Shown: piece after piece, positions 1 through 10,628 of the stretch
How the letters are laid out: every line of letters starts with the position of its first letter
Position numbering within the stretch: position 1 is the first letter of the stretch
DNA from: Favolaschia claudopus
Taxonomy: Eukaryota; Basidiomycota; Agaricomycetes; Agaricales; Mycenaceae
Assembly: GCA_037176885.1 (NCBI GenBank)
Contig: JAWWNJ010000011.1
Coordinates: forward strand, 1,302,001 to 1,366,000
Direction of reading: 5' to 3'
Length of the DNA stretch: 64,000 nt
The notes under the pieces: generated by a model
The model's database searches: none
What the model saw: the letters and a program-made list of their open reading frames with translations, nothing else
Told to the model about the DNA's origin: nothing
Made by a program: the position numbers and the translations under genes

Positions 1-69
1 TGTGAGTCTTCTCTTATCGCTTGAGAAGAATTGCTTCTCAACTCTTAGACGTAGGGGGATCCAGATCGT

Positions 70-1022
70 CAAGTATTTTTTACCCCCAAGCCACCAGTCA
101 TCGCTCTTCTAGAGACTCGAGGCCTGGCTGTCAACAACCTCAAGACAGAACTCTCTATCAATACAGGGTTTACGGCGGGTGATGTCGACACTCTTCTCCG
201 GGGACTCTTTGTCTCCCTCTTCTTATATCTCGACAAACATTTCCCCTTGAAGGCTGGGGAGTTTCACTGGCAGTTTCTCATTCGAAACAATGCCACCCTC
301 TCTGTTTCCCCCCACTCACCAGCTGACGGCGCTGAAATGAGCCGATACTTTGGCACAGCAAGGCCTCAGCAACGTAGAATTTTTTTGGGGTGAGCGATTT
401 CCTGCACAATATGTCTGACATTGATTCATCCTCCTATAGCGACTCGCCATGTCATCCCCTCTGAAGTTTGGGACAATCAGACAGGAAAGTGGGACTATGA
501 TGTGGCTCCCGACGTAGAGATGTCAGAGGGGGAAGACGACCTCTTTTCCATGGAGGAGTCAGAAGCGGAAGAACCGTGGGTCAATCCTGACGGTAACTGG
601 GTTGATTTATTTCTCTGCCCTTTCCCTTAGCTTACTTTGTTTACAGACACTCCCCCGAAGAGCAAGAAAGCTCTCGGAAAACAACGTGCTAAGTCTGTCT
701 CAGAGACAGGTGAGTTTGCATTCTTATCTAGGCTTTCTCCTGGTCTTGACATTCTACAGGGTCTCTCTCCCCCGACCCCGCGATTTCCATTTCCGACAGT
801 GACAGCGAAGAAGCAGAATTTGAACCTCCCTTTACCCAGGCCACAACTTCAGCACTCCCAACTCTAGACCTGCCTCAACGTCCCATCCGCTCTACCCGCA
901 GCATTGCTACAATGCCCAGGTTGGCACCCTACTCAGCTTACGCATATTGTAGTGCCAAGAACTTTGTCGCCTGGGATGAGGAAGATCTTCCCCTGGATGA
1001 CCAATTCTGGTACTCTCCTTGA
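70..1022 (+). CDS. Unrecognised spliced protein gene, 5' end not resolved
   Basis: A coding path runs over four exons joined by GT..AG introns at about 391-440, 595-645 and 711-760, and ends at the TGA at 1020-1022. The upstream limit is unclear: an acceptor-like AG lies near 60-70, with stops in that frame before it, so the start probably lies outside the window or in an exon I cannot place. The product has a non-repetitive N-terminal part, an acidic middle rich in Glu/Asp/Ser, a short Lys-rich stretch, and a C-terminal segment with RSTRSIATMPRLAPYSAY and an acidic DEEDLPLDD end. No known domain is recognised. It converges on the TET/JBP gene, with about 400 nt between them, so it may belong to the same mobile-element neighbourhood; that is inference only. 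Confidence 0.5.
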
Positions 1023-1424
1023 TTTACCTACTACGCTATCTTCTGCTACTCAACTGTCTCTCTCAAATACCATCCAGTCCTTATACGCTATCAATCTCTC
1101 CTACCTAATCCCTTACATCCATCTTTTCCCTTGTCGCCTTGTCTCCTTGTCTCTCTGCGGTCTCTTTCTTTCCTTGGCTTGCTTACTTACAATACCCCCC
1201 TCTAATTCCATACCTTAGTTCACTTCTCTCTCCCTTTTGTTTATCAATGTCAATTAATGCGTTTCTTGTAAACTCGGTGTGAATTCTAAGAGGTGTAACA
1301 AGAAAGAAAACTAGTCAATTCTACTTCTACGTTAAAGCATTTGCAACTGTAGCAGCCACTGCTTGCAACACCGAATCTCTATTTCAATAAGCTTAGTACA
1401 AGGGAAGAAAGCTAGAGATAAGAC

Positions 1425-4400
1425 TCACTCATTGTTCTCCCAACCATTCTTGTTCGCCACCCACCTCTCCCCATATATATCAGAATGAAGCACAATCGAA
1501 ATCCTCACTCCGTTGATTGGCATATTGAAATGCGTGATGTCAGAGGAGGGAAATATACTAACATCCCAAGGCCTGGTGCGTAAGAGCAGACCAGTCTCAT
1601 ACATACCCAAGTCCCCTCCAACACCCTCTCCGTGACAGTAGGAAATCACCACACAAAACCTGTGATCACGATTGTCCCTGTGTCCCACCGTCGAGATACA
1701 CAAATTTATAATGTATCCGCCAAAAGGATAAGCAGCACTTCTTTCATTGAGGGGTAAGTGCGAAGCCCACACTTCTATGCGGCTGTATTCCTCTGGTAAA
1801 AGTTTCTTGATCTTAATACTATTAGCGAAAGAGATGTGAAGATGTTAAATTCACTCACATGTAACTCAATTACAGTGGTAATCAGCTGAATGAATTCCCC
1901 AGTTAGATTTGATTCCTCAGGCTCGTCTTTCATCTCCTTGGATTGCTGAGGTGCTCGCTGAGAATGATTAACTTTGGTAACACCTTCTCGGGCGACAAGA
2001 TTTGGGTGAACTTCTGGGGCTCCAGTGCCCTAACCAACAGTCAGCAGGCTGCTTGATCTGATTAAGAAACACTTACTTGTTCCGCGTAACGATTGTAAAC
2101 TGACTTGTGCACAGCACAGTATGAGTACCCCGGCTCCGTTGAATCTACGGGGTAGATTTCATTAGGATAAAGGGCAGAAAATACGGGCAATGCTGTGGTG
2201 CGGAGATGGGGTAGAGTTTCGGCGAGATTGGTGATGACCATGAGCAAGAGCTTGTCATCTTGTCCACGTATAGTCAGGACTTTTCTGAAAGCATAGTCAA
2301 AGCACCGTCAAAAGGGGTAGTGAAATTCTTACCCTTCTGCTATTTCCGTTGGGATACAGATGTAACTTTCCCCTTGCTTCTGACCACTGGCGTGAAAGAC
2401 AGACAGCTAGCAGGCGGATATTTAGAAGCAGGAGTGACAAGACGAAGAGGAGATATACCTTTTCCTCAAGATCTTCAAGACTGGCTGCTACGTAGCCAGC
2501 TCCAGCCCTCTGCCTTTCAAGTGCGGTCCACGCCTCAGAGTTGTCACGGTTGACAGGACAAGGATTCTTTTCCATCTTGAAAGCAGTCCTGATGACGATC
2601 TCCTCAGCCACACAAGACTCATCCAAGTCCCACTTGAAATGAGACAGAGGAAGGGCAGGCACGAGAAGAGAGCCTTCGAGTTGTCGCCACGAATCATCAG
2701 GAGAGGGCAGTTTGAAATAGCTAAAGGAAACATTAAGAAGGCGCTGAGAAAGGATTAAAAAGGGCCTCACTTGCAATCAAAAGATCTGAGTTTTTCACGC
2801 ATCCTGATTATATCACTGAACGGGATTTCCTCTGGAACCCCGTCACTGTTGGGAGGAAACGTGACGACGAAAGCCCGCGAAGATTCCAGAGTCATTCTTT
2901 TCACCCACGTCATCTGGGGAATTATGAGTGTCCGGAGTATCTCCCCACAGTCTCGCGATAACAGGTTTTCGGTAGTGAGCTCGTCTGTCAGCATATATTA
3001 GCTATCCACGCAGAGGGAGACGAGGAAGATGAAGCACATACTATGAGGACAGCATAGAAGGTATCCGAGTTGTTCCACAGTATCAACAAAATCCTGCTTG
3101 CAAAGAGTCGCCCTCAATTCGCAGGAGGCGATGAGGGGAAGGATATACATGCTGCCTAGAACACAGTTAGCTCTCAGAAAAGAGAAGGAAGAGTCATACT
3201 CACTTGCGGCAGCCAAGTAAATTAGACGAGTACCAGCACTATACCATTGAGAAAGCTTGTCGCCGTTTACAGAGGATGAAGGGACCTCTAGGGCTAGGTG
3301 TGCATATCCGGTACGCTCTTCCTTGCTGGAAGTTTTCTGCCGCCTATAAAGTGCAGTTTGTGTCAGCACCAGTTGCGTGAACAGTATCAGCAAGCCTACC
3401 ACTGAATATAAAAAGCGGCTTGTATCAGAGCAACCATCATCTTGAAATCCGTCACCACTGCCTGTGTTTCAAGGCGATGACAAAGCATCATGATATTGGC
3501 GAAAGGAGTCAATACAGTGGCCGCAGAGAAGGAGGGGAGGTTGGGCGTGAGTGCCGGGGAAACCAGAGGAAGGGGGGATTCATCTGAATGCGCAGCTTCA
3601 CCAGTAGGCAACTCCGTCTGATTGAGGGCGGCCATGAGGTCGAGGAGCCTTTGCTGATGACTCTGCGATAGGGATGTGAGGCCAAGGTGAACGATACGGA
3701 AAGCTGTCTCCCTGGTCGCATGGGGAGCATCCACCAGCGTCCAATCTCCCCGCTCCTTCCTCCTTCCTCCCTTGCGCTTTTGGGGTTCAGCGGCAGGCAT
3801 TTTTGCCAACTGCTCCTTCATCTGAGCAGCACTCGCTGCTATCTTCTCCCTCCAACTGCTTTTACTCTTCCGCTTGCGGCCCCCACTGCGTTTGTCGCAA
3901 TTGGATTTCTTCTTGCCAGCAGCTTGCCCATCGACGTAATCCCCATCCTGCTCATCATCGTCGTCATCTTCCTCCTCCTCCTCCTCTTCATCCTCTTCTC
4001 CTGCTCCCCCGCGTAATCGATTCAATCGACGCGTAGGAGGTGGGAGATTCGCCTCAGCGGCAGTTCTTTTCTGGCCTACGGGAGCTGTCGGTTTGATCGG
4101 GGAACCAACAAGGGTGGAAGACGGAGAGGGGGGAGAAGAACCGTTGAGACGTAGTGGTGACAGCAATGAAAGGGTCGGTGGACGAGAAGGAGTTGTGGGG
4201 TCAGCTGGAAGAGGAGTTGGCGTGGTTGGTGGGGTAGGAGACAGGGCTCTGAACATGAATGCGGGCAGTAAAGATGTGCCGCAGGGAAGGAGCGGGTTGG
4301 GGTGTGGTTCAGAGACCTCCTCATGCAAGGCAGAAGAGAATGAGAGAGGCACAGAGGGTGCCCCGGCAGCCAGTTGCGGAGAATCAGAAGACAGCTGGGG

Positions 4401-4962
4401 GCTCTTGGCCAAGAAACCCGAGAACAGAGAAACTCCCCGCGGAAGGAGAGAGCTGACGAGGGACGGAGAGGCTGGACTGTTGGACAAGATATGTCGCCGA
4501 GCAGGGGACAGGAAGGGGAGACTTCGCCCTAAAGCAAAGCAGATGCGTCAGAAGCAGTGAAGAAGAAGAAAGATTTCACGCACCTGAAGTGAGCGGGGTG
4601 TTTCCGCCACCTGATGTTAGCTGGGGTGAGGAAGGATCAAGATTTTCTTCACGTCGTTGTAACGGCGTCAAGACACGACGACTGTGCTGAACGTCGGAGC
4701 GGGCAGAGTTCGGCGCTCGCCTGGGGGTGCGCGGCGCTGTCGGAGAGATTAGTCGGTGCCCGACGACGGGGCAGAAAAACTACCTACAGATCGGTGAGTA
4801 TCTCTGTCTTTTACGAGCTTGTTCCTGAAGCTGATCATAGATAGCGGCCAAGGGATTTTGCTGGTGATTTTCAGCGGAAGCCTGTAAGGCTTGAGGCCAG
4901 TCTTGTAGCAAACGTGGGAGGTCGGCCTCCTCGACGTCGAAGTGAAGTCGGACAGGCGGCAT
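1425..4962 (-). CDS. TET/JBP-type 2-oxoglutarate/Fe(II) dioxygenase, KDZ-transposon-associated type
   Basis: Likely oxidises methylated bases in DNA (family role: 5-methylcytosine or thymine oxidation with Fe(II) and 2-oxoglutarate). The first ATG is at 4962 (MPPVRLHFDVEEADLPRLL). Exons 4784-4962, 4584-4720 and one from 4528 down to about 3397 join in frame, followed by about six smaller exons. The N-terminal half is Pro/Ser-rich with a run of Glu/Asp near residue 270 and a basic patch after it, which may target the nucleus or DNA. The catalytic domain is in the last exons: LPEEYSRIEVWASHLPLNE leads to a double-stranded beta-helix with the iron ligands H-x-D (GHRDNRDH, about 1664-1684) and distal His (ITHFN), then the 2-oxoglutarate-binding Arg (GVRISIVLHSD). 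All three signatures are present and the frame is open, so it looks functional. Fungal copies are known to be expanded beside KDZ transposons; no transposase is visible here. Confidence 0.88.
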
Positions 4963-5178
4963 TGAGGAAGGGACACGCCAAGGACGCGTTGGGTAAGTCG
5001 GCGTTTCTCAGTGAAGATTGGTCTTGAGCTTGGTGACAAGTAACACCAAGCGTTACTGAGCACTCGCTGTGACGACTCGCGTCCTGGCCACAGGAAGGAC
5101 GCGGGTGTCACAAGCGTGTGGTTGTCTTTGAGTTGGGAGGTCACAGAGGGAGGGGGGAATCGCGTTGTGAGGTGACAG

Positions 5179-5357
5179 GGATGCAGCCAAACAAACCGCG
5201 ACTCCTTCCTCTCAACTACGACGACGACGGCCTTGACAACGCTGACAACGCGACACCGACGACCTCGAACACCGATAGGGACGACCTCGTAGCCCTTTTC
5301 GTGCTGTGTCTCTCCCCCTACTTGAACTCATACTTCTTCCCTTGCCTTTGTTCCTAA
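5179..5357 (+). CDS. Possible first exon of a small unrecognised protein
   Basis: An ATG at 5179 opens a frame beginning MQPNKPRLLPLNYDDDGLDN and rich in Asp, Asn and Thr, closing at 5355-5357. It lies divergently about 216 nt from the start of the TET/JBP gene, so the two could share a promoter region. The last third becomes hydrophobic and may be read-through into an intron. I recognise no domain. It may be only a chance frame. Confidence 0.22.
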
Positions 5358-5540
5358 TCTCGTCTTCTTTCCACGCACCATCGCGAGCTCTTGGTCACCG
5401 TCGCTGCTCCCCAAATTCATCCGAACAACTGCATAGAGGGATTTAAAAGAATAGAGCAGGGCTACATGGAGATTGGTTTTGAAGGTGGGTACCTCTCCGT
5501 TCTCGGTTCCTCTGTGGGCCTGACTAAGACGCGTTCTGAA

Positions 5541-5568
5541 GCAGTCAGTATTCTGATGATCTACTCTA
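5541..5568 (+). repeat. Short direct repeat, left copy
   Basis: This 28-nt block ending in ATTCTGATGATCTACTCTA matches 9292-9319 at about 26 of 28 positions. The two copies bracket the GC-rich tract at 5.6-9.2 kb in the same orientation. Confidence 0.6.
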
Positions 5569-5590
5569 CGTTGTGCCGCAACGCCTTTCA

Positions 5591-6122
5591 ATGAAGAGAC
5601 GCCGCGTTCGCAACGTTTCAAGTCCCCCGAGAACTCGGCTCACTCCCTCCACCGCTACCTTCTTACCCACCGGCCATCCAAGGTGCGTGGTCTCCTTGTA
5701 TCTTTCCTTTCGCTCATTCTGACCTTGTTTGTCTCCCACCCAGCGCATCTCCTCCCTACCCCGCACCCACCGTTTCATCTAACTGCACTGCACGTTCCCT
5801 GAGAACTTACGCCAACAAATTCTTGGCGCCAACCCTCAATCAGTTTTTCTTCAGCGAAGTCCGCCGCGCAGCCCTCCTCCACGTCACCCTCACCGCCGTG
5901 ACCTCCCCTCAGTCCTCACATGCACGCGCGGGGTCACGCGCAAACTCGTTTACACTTCTGTTTCGACACCGCGCCTCGAGCACCCACGACATCAGCGCGA
6001 GCAGCTCGTGCAAACCGGTCTCGGCGACCGCCAGTGCTCGCGGATCCGGTGGAAGACCGCCCTTGGACGGGCGACGACGGCGGGATCACAGCTGGTCTTA
6101 TCGCGTTTCTTACGCTATTTGA
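5591..6122 (+). CDS. Possible two-exon basic protein, unrecognised
   Basis: An ATG at 5591 starts MKRRRVRNVSSPPRTRL. A consensus intron (GTGCGT to CCCAG, about 5682-5743) joins in frame to a second exon that contains SLRTYANKFLAPTLNQFF and stops at 6120-6122. The product is rich in Arg, Ser, Thr and Ala with no recognised domain. The second half also reads openly in another frame (from 5920), so the true frame may shift or splice again. It sits at the left end of the decayed-looking tract and could be a remnant. Confidence 0.3.
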
Positions 6123-6240
6123 CGTCGTCGGGCCAAGCGAGGCGGTTGCTGTTGACGAAGTAGGGCGGATGTGTTCGACGTGTTTGGGTTTTCTGGTACG
6201 TGTCCCCTTGTTCTTCTCTCTCTCTCATCCGTCTCATCTC

Positions 6241-6365
6241 CCCTTCTCAATTTTCCCAGCATTGCGCCACACGCGAACCCTCTCCGCTGCACCACGGCTT
6301 CCACCCCACCGATCCGCAGCCCCGATGCCCCGCCGCCGTTCTCGGTGCCACCGCTAACCAAGTTC
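6241..6365 (+). repeat. Diverged module, copy 1 of 3
   Basis: Shares with 6611-6745 and 8340-8470 the order: pyrimidine-rich CAG acceptor-like site, C-rich stretch, then the core CACCGATCCGCAGC followed by a Pro/Ala-coding run. In one frame copies 1 and 2 read IRSPDA-x-PPF. Divergence is clear but the order of words is kept. Confidence 0.55.
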
Positions 6366-6610
6366 CCACCACAAGCGTCGTTCCGACGCCTCGCCCCTTG
6401 TCTTCACAAGCAACTCTGTCTCGTACACCCAGCGCTGACCTGCAGCAGCTGCCTCTCCGCCAAACGCATCAAACCCAACCTTTCGCTCAACCCCAGCCAC
6501 CTTGATTCATCCCCACCACCTGCATCACCCGCAGCTTCGCGTCGGACGTACAACCGACGAACGTGCGTCGCCGCTGTCTTGATTAACACCCCACCCTAAT
6601 GACTTCTTTT

Positions 6611-6745
6611 CAGCCGCGTCACCCTTCCTCCTTCCACCACAACCCGTTACGCCACACGCGAATGCCGACCTCCGCCCCACCGATCCGCAGCCCTGACGCT
6701 GCGCCGCCGTTCGCGGCGCCACCGCTCGTCAAGTCGGCGCCGACG
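6611..6745 (+). repeat. Diverged module, copy 2 of 3
   Basis: Begins after CTTTTCAG and carries CACCGATCCGCAGC about 70 nt later, as in copies 1 and 3. Upstream it also shares AACGTGCGTC with the DNA before copy 3 (6558 region versus 8287 region), so the duplicated unit is longer than the core. Confidence 0.55.
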
Positions 6746-8339
6746 ACGTTACCGAAACCAAGCCGTTTTGACGAATTTTTGGTGACGCGGGAGACGACGT
6801 TCCCAAAGTGAAATCTCGGCAACCCGTCAAAACTTTTCCAACAGGGAGCAACTTTCGCAGTGATCTCGACGCCTGTTCTTCGGTCTGCTCTGCTCAACGC
6901 CGCCGCCTCTTTTTGTTTGCTTGTTTGCGAGGCTCGCCTCAATGGTGTCTGTTCTGGGCAGGTGGGTCTGTCGACGCCGAACGCAGAAAATTAACACTTA
7001 CTTGCCGAATCTAGTAATGAAGAACAGCTTGACGGCTCGATGCGGGTACCAACAACGCCGTCTCTGCAACTACTTTCGGCTATGACGCTCAAGCCCAATG
7101 GCGGCACCAATGACCTTGTGGCGCTATGCGGACTTTGGAGACGATTGTCAGGTGCATAGCACTTTGAATCCAATGCGAACAAAACTCACCGTTTGTTACA
7201 TGTAGCGCGAATTCCGACTACCCAGACGCTAAAGACCACCCAAGCAATTCACCCGCTCACTCTTCAACTGACACCACGCAACAACTTCCTACACATACCC
7301 CTCCCCCCGCTCTTCCCCAATCTCGGGGCACAGCCCCTCAACGTTTCCGGCGTTAGCGATCGTTTCGTCTCCCCGCCTCCGTCGACGGCGACACCCCCCC
7401 TCAATCAACACCTCATTGCTGTTGCGCACGGCCGCCGACACCACCTCTTCACCTCGCTAGACCTCGCCGCCGTTTCGTCTAGCGACGCGACTTCAACGAC
7501 CAGCTGCTGCGCATCCTCACCTCGCACCGGCTGCCGTATACCCCGTAGGAGACATTCGACCGTCTCCTGGGGCAGGTGACGGCGATATTCCGGACTTGGG
7601 ACGACTTGATGAAGGAGTTTACGATATCGGGGGCATGGATATCGGGGGCATGGATATGGAGGAAGAGGTGAAGGAGGCGTATGAGATTGTGAAGCAGATC
7701 ATCGATGTGCTGGATGTGTTGGTGGAGGGGATGGAGATCTGTGGCGGCGGAGAATACATATAATGAGCGGGTCGTAAGGGTGGAATCAGATCATTGCGAG
7801 GTTGAGGGATTGAATGGGGACTGCGAGGAACGCGAACGAGATGTTTAGGGTGAGGACGTATGGGCAGACGTTGGAGCTTGTGGATGAGAATAAGGGGATT
7901 GAGTGGTTGGCGGCGGAGTATAGGAATGATTCAGAGGATGATTAGTAAAGGTTTGTTGTGTTTTTCGTGCCATGGTGAGACAGGGAAACACTGACTTTGG
8001 AGGATGGTAGGGATGGATATTAAACGGGACCGTTTCGTGAATCAGTATGACACGAGTGTGCGGTACGTATCGAGCACCGACGGACGGGATAATCGACGTT
8101 TCCAGTTCGTACGACAGTTCGTACCAGACGGAGGCGTTCTCGGAGTTGTTAGGGAAGGTGCAGCTTGCGATCGACCGGCACTCCCAAACCCCGCCGCCTT
8201 TCTCTCTCCCCACCTCCCCACCAGAAGACGGATCCCCACCACCACCTCCGTCTTCTGGTGCCTCGGCGGCGACGTCAACGTCATCAACGTGCGTCACCCC
8301 TGTAGTTTTGAGTACCCACGCTAACGAGATCTCTTAGAT

Positions 8340-8470
8340 CTTTTCAGCCACGACCACCTCCTCTTTCCTGCTACAACCCACCACAACACCCTCGCGCATC
8401 TCTGCCCTGCACCACCTCACCGATCCGCAGCTTCGTCCCGCCTCCTCGGAGCCGCCATTCGCGAAGCCGA
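8340..8470 (+). repeat. Diverged module, copy 3 of 3
   Basis: Begins with ATCTTTTCAGCCACGACC, close to copy 2, and carries CACCGATCCGCAGC. Downstream it diverges into a different reading frame, compatible with old duplication and indels. Confidence 0.55.
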
Positions 8471-9291
8471 CTCATACCTATGTACAGCAACAAATAGAAG
8501 GTTTGAGGTACGTCCCGCCCTTCTTCCTCTTTTCCGCGCCGTATTAATATCTTCGTCTCCCCCAGCACAACGCCTTTCCCTCTCGACCCGTACCCACCGC
8601 CAGCGCTCCATCTCGAGTGCCCGACCGCCGCCACCACACCGACGACGTCGTTTCGCTTCCCCGCCTCCCGCCCTTCCGACACCCTCAACCTCAAACCCTC
8701 CGCTCTTTCCCTTCGAATCTCGACCCGCACCTCGCCGCCGCCGCCTTCCTCGCCACCCTCAAGACCGCCAGCGTCGACACCGTCGTTTCGGCGTCGCTCT
8801 TCTTACGAGGACACGTCACGCGCCACTATCTAGCGATGGACAGATTGCCGTTTGCAAGAAGGTCGGCGGTCCTGTTCTCGAGAACCCTTTGGTCCTGGCT
8901 TGGGTCAACGGTATCGTAGGCACGTTTCTAAGGGGGAGGCCGATTCCAGTAAGTTTACTTCATCAAATTTGCACAAATGCGACATGTTTATTGACTTGCG
9001 AAATCTAGTCATCTACTTTATTACTTTCTTCCTCTCTGTCTCCCTTCTTGCTTGTGAGCCACGCAACTCAATGATGGCCTGTAGGACAACCACGGCTAGC
9101 GGGTCCGATATCTCGGAGGCTACGTCGAGTTTCTGTTACCGCATGAGGAGAACAGACGCCGTGTCAGTTGTGGGGTTGAATTTTGGACTGGGAGACGGAA
9201 AGCTGCTTTACTGAGTTCACTGCCCTCGTCCAAAACTTGTCTAGGGAGAATGGATTCATAACCGTGGTCTCTCTGCATGCTCACAGGCAGA

Positions 9292-9319
9292 GCAGCCAGT
9301 ATTCTGATGATTTACTCTA
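9292..9319 (+). repeat. Short direct repeat, right copy
   Basis: Right partner of 5541-5568 with the core CAGTATTCTGATGAT. It may be the footprint of a duplication spanning the tract between them. Confidence 0.6.
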
Positions 9320-9459
9320 GATCTACTTTGTCCCGTCTAAGCTCATCCCCTTTCCTTCTTATGTATCAGACTAGAGATGCATTGAATTATTCTTCTACTA
9401 AGCTACTGGAGACGTAAAGAGACTGAGAGGGCAACAAAGAGTGTACAGTAAGAAAGCTA

Positions 9460-10527
9460 TCACATCTTTTTGAGTTCCGTCAAAGCTTCCCTGATGAACT
9501 GTTCCTCCTTCACGACGATTTCCGTGCGGAAGAGAGACTCGAGGGTGAGCTTCCTGCAGCCAGAGCTCATTTGCCAGCTAATCACAATATTTGCGAGGCC
9601 GTTCATGATCTTCTGAATCGGAATGCAATTTGGATGAACAAACCCTGCAGCAGCACCCCGTTTCTCTGCTTCCCCCCACCATGCATACTTCCAGGCACTG
9701 GTGCATGCCTCAGCCCCTCTGCAAGTATTATGATGCACCACAGGAGGAGCTTGAAGTGCGCACAGTGCCCGATGAGCGGAGATCCTTTCCTTGGTCTCAG
9801 CGACATGAAGATAGGCGGAGTAGCCAATTTCGCTGAGTTGGGGGGAGGTCAAAGAAGACAGTGGTGTTCGTAAAAGAGCTCGGAAGGCGGGTTCCAGCCA
9901 GTCGTCTATGTGCCAATGCATGGCCAGGTTGAGAAAGGTGGTGGGGTGAAGGTCAGGGCAGAGAGCAAGATGCTTCTTGGCCATCTCCATGACCAATTCA
10001 GAATGGTATAAATCGGCCATATTGTAAGCCATGATCCAGAATTGAGCAGGACGTTTCTTGAGAAGGGTGATCTGGCTGGATGATACATAGGAAGTTATTA
10101 GTTTCACAGGAAGGCATGTATAAGAAAGTTCACTAACTCTCCAAAATAAATGCATTCGAGGAACGCCTCGAACTCTCCCTCCGTTGCTTGAATCTTGAGC
10201 GGACAGTCAACGGAGCTGCCATCTCCGACCTGCCCCTGGCCAACTTCTTTGGATTCATCTTTCGGCGGCGGCAGGATAGCAAGCACTCCGAAATGAGTGG
10301 CAACTTGAATGAGACGGGTTTTCCAGACCCCGTAGATAATATTGCTTTTGTCAACCTAAACGTCCAGAGAAAAAGAATGAAGGAAACGTGAATCATCGGA
10401 GCTGACTTCCACTTACGCTGATGAAAAGAGAGGCATCCTCGCAGAAATAACGCAGACTCTTGTTAGTTCCAGGCTGACGGAGACCAGGAGGAGGGAAAGT
10501 AGGGGCAGTAGAAGAGGATGTAGCCAT
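9460..10527 (-). CDS. BTB/POZ domain protein of the Agaricomycete type
   Basis: The ATG at 10527 gives MATSSSTAPTFPPPGLRQ. Two short introns separate three exons: DASLFIS joins to VDKSNIIYGVWKTRLIQVATHFGV, and the FLECIYFGE end of exon 2 joins in frame to DQITLLKKRPAQFW. The first 100 or so residues follow a BTB fold (FCEDASLFIS, then IQATEGEFEAFLECIYFG). The C-terminal two thirds are helical with WHIDDWLEPAFRALL and a Cys/His-bearing stretch (HRALCALQAPPVVHHNTC). BTB proteins of this kind are numerous in mushrooms and may be cullin-3 adaptors, but the partner is unknown. It is divergent from the integrase-core gene, with about 100 nt between the starts including a CT-repeat. Confidence 0.8.
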
Positions 10528-10628
10528 TAATATGAGCGGTATAAGGAAATAGAAAGAGAGTTGATGTTGCCAGTGTTTGGCGTAAATTTGGTTTGAACTC
10601 GCACCAACTCTCTCTCTCTCCCTGAGCT

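Larger units (their letters stand above)
5360..9420. other. GC- and CpG-rich tract with broken protein-like fragments
   Basis: No single gene can be traced through these 4 kb, but the sequence is not ordinary intergenic DNA. Short stretches read like protein in different frames: about 7594-7761 (Glu-rich helix containing EEEVKEAYEIVKQIIDVLDV, then TAA), 7019-7161 (a stretch with TPSLQLLSAMTLKPNGG) and 8835-8940 (a stretch with KKVGGPVLENPLVLAWVNG). Stops and frame changes separate them. Three diverged copies of one module (listed separately) and a short repeat at both ends suggest duplication followed by decay. A heavily spliced real gene remains possible; RNA reads would settle it. Confidence 0.5.

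Noticed and set aside
10600..10622. CT-repeat before the integrase gene considered as the end of an element
   Set aside because: No inverted or direct partner downstream of 12654; it is more likely a pyrimidine-rich promoter stretch.
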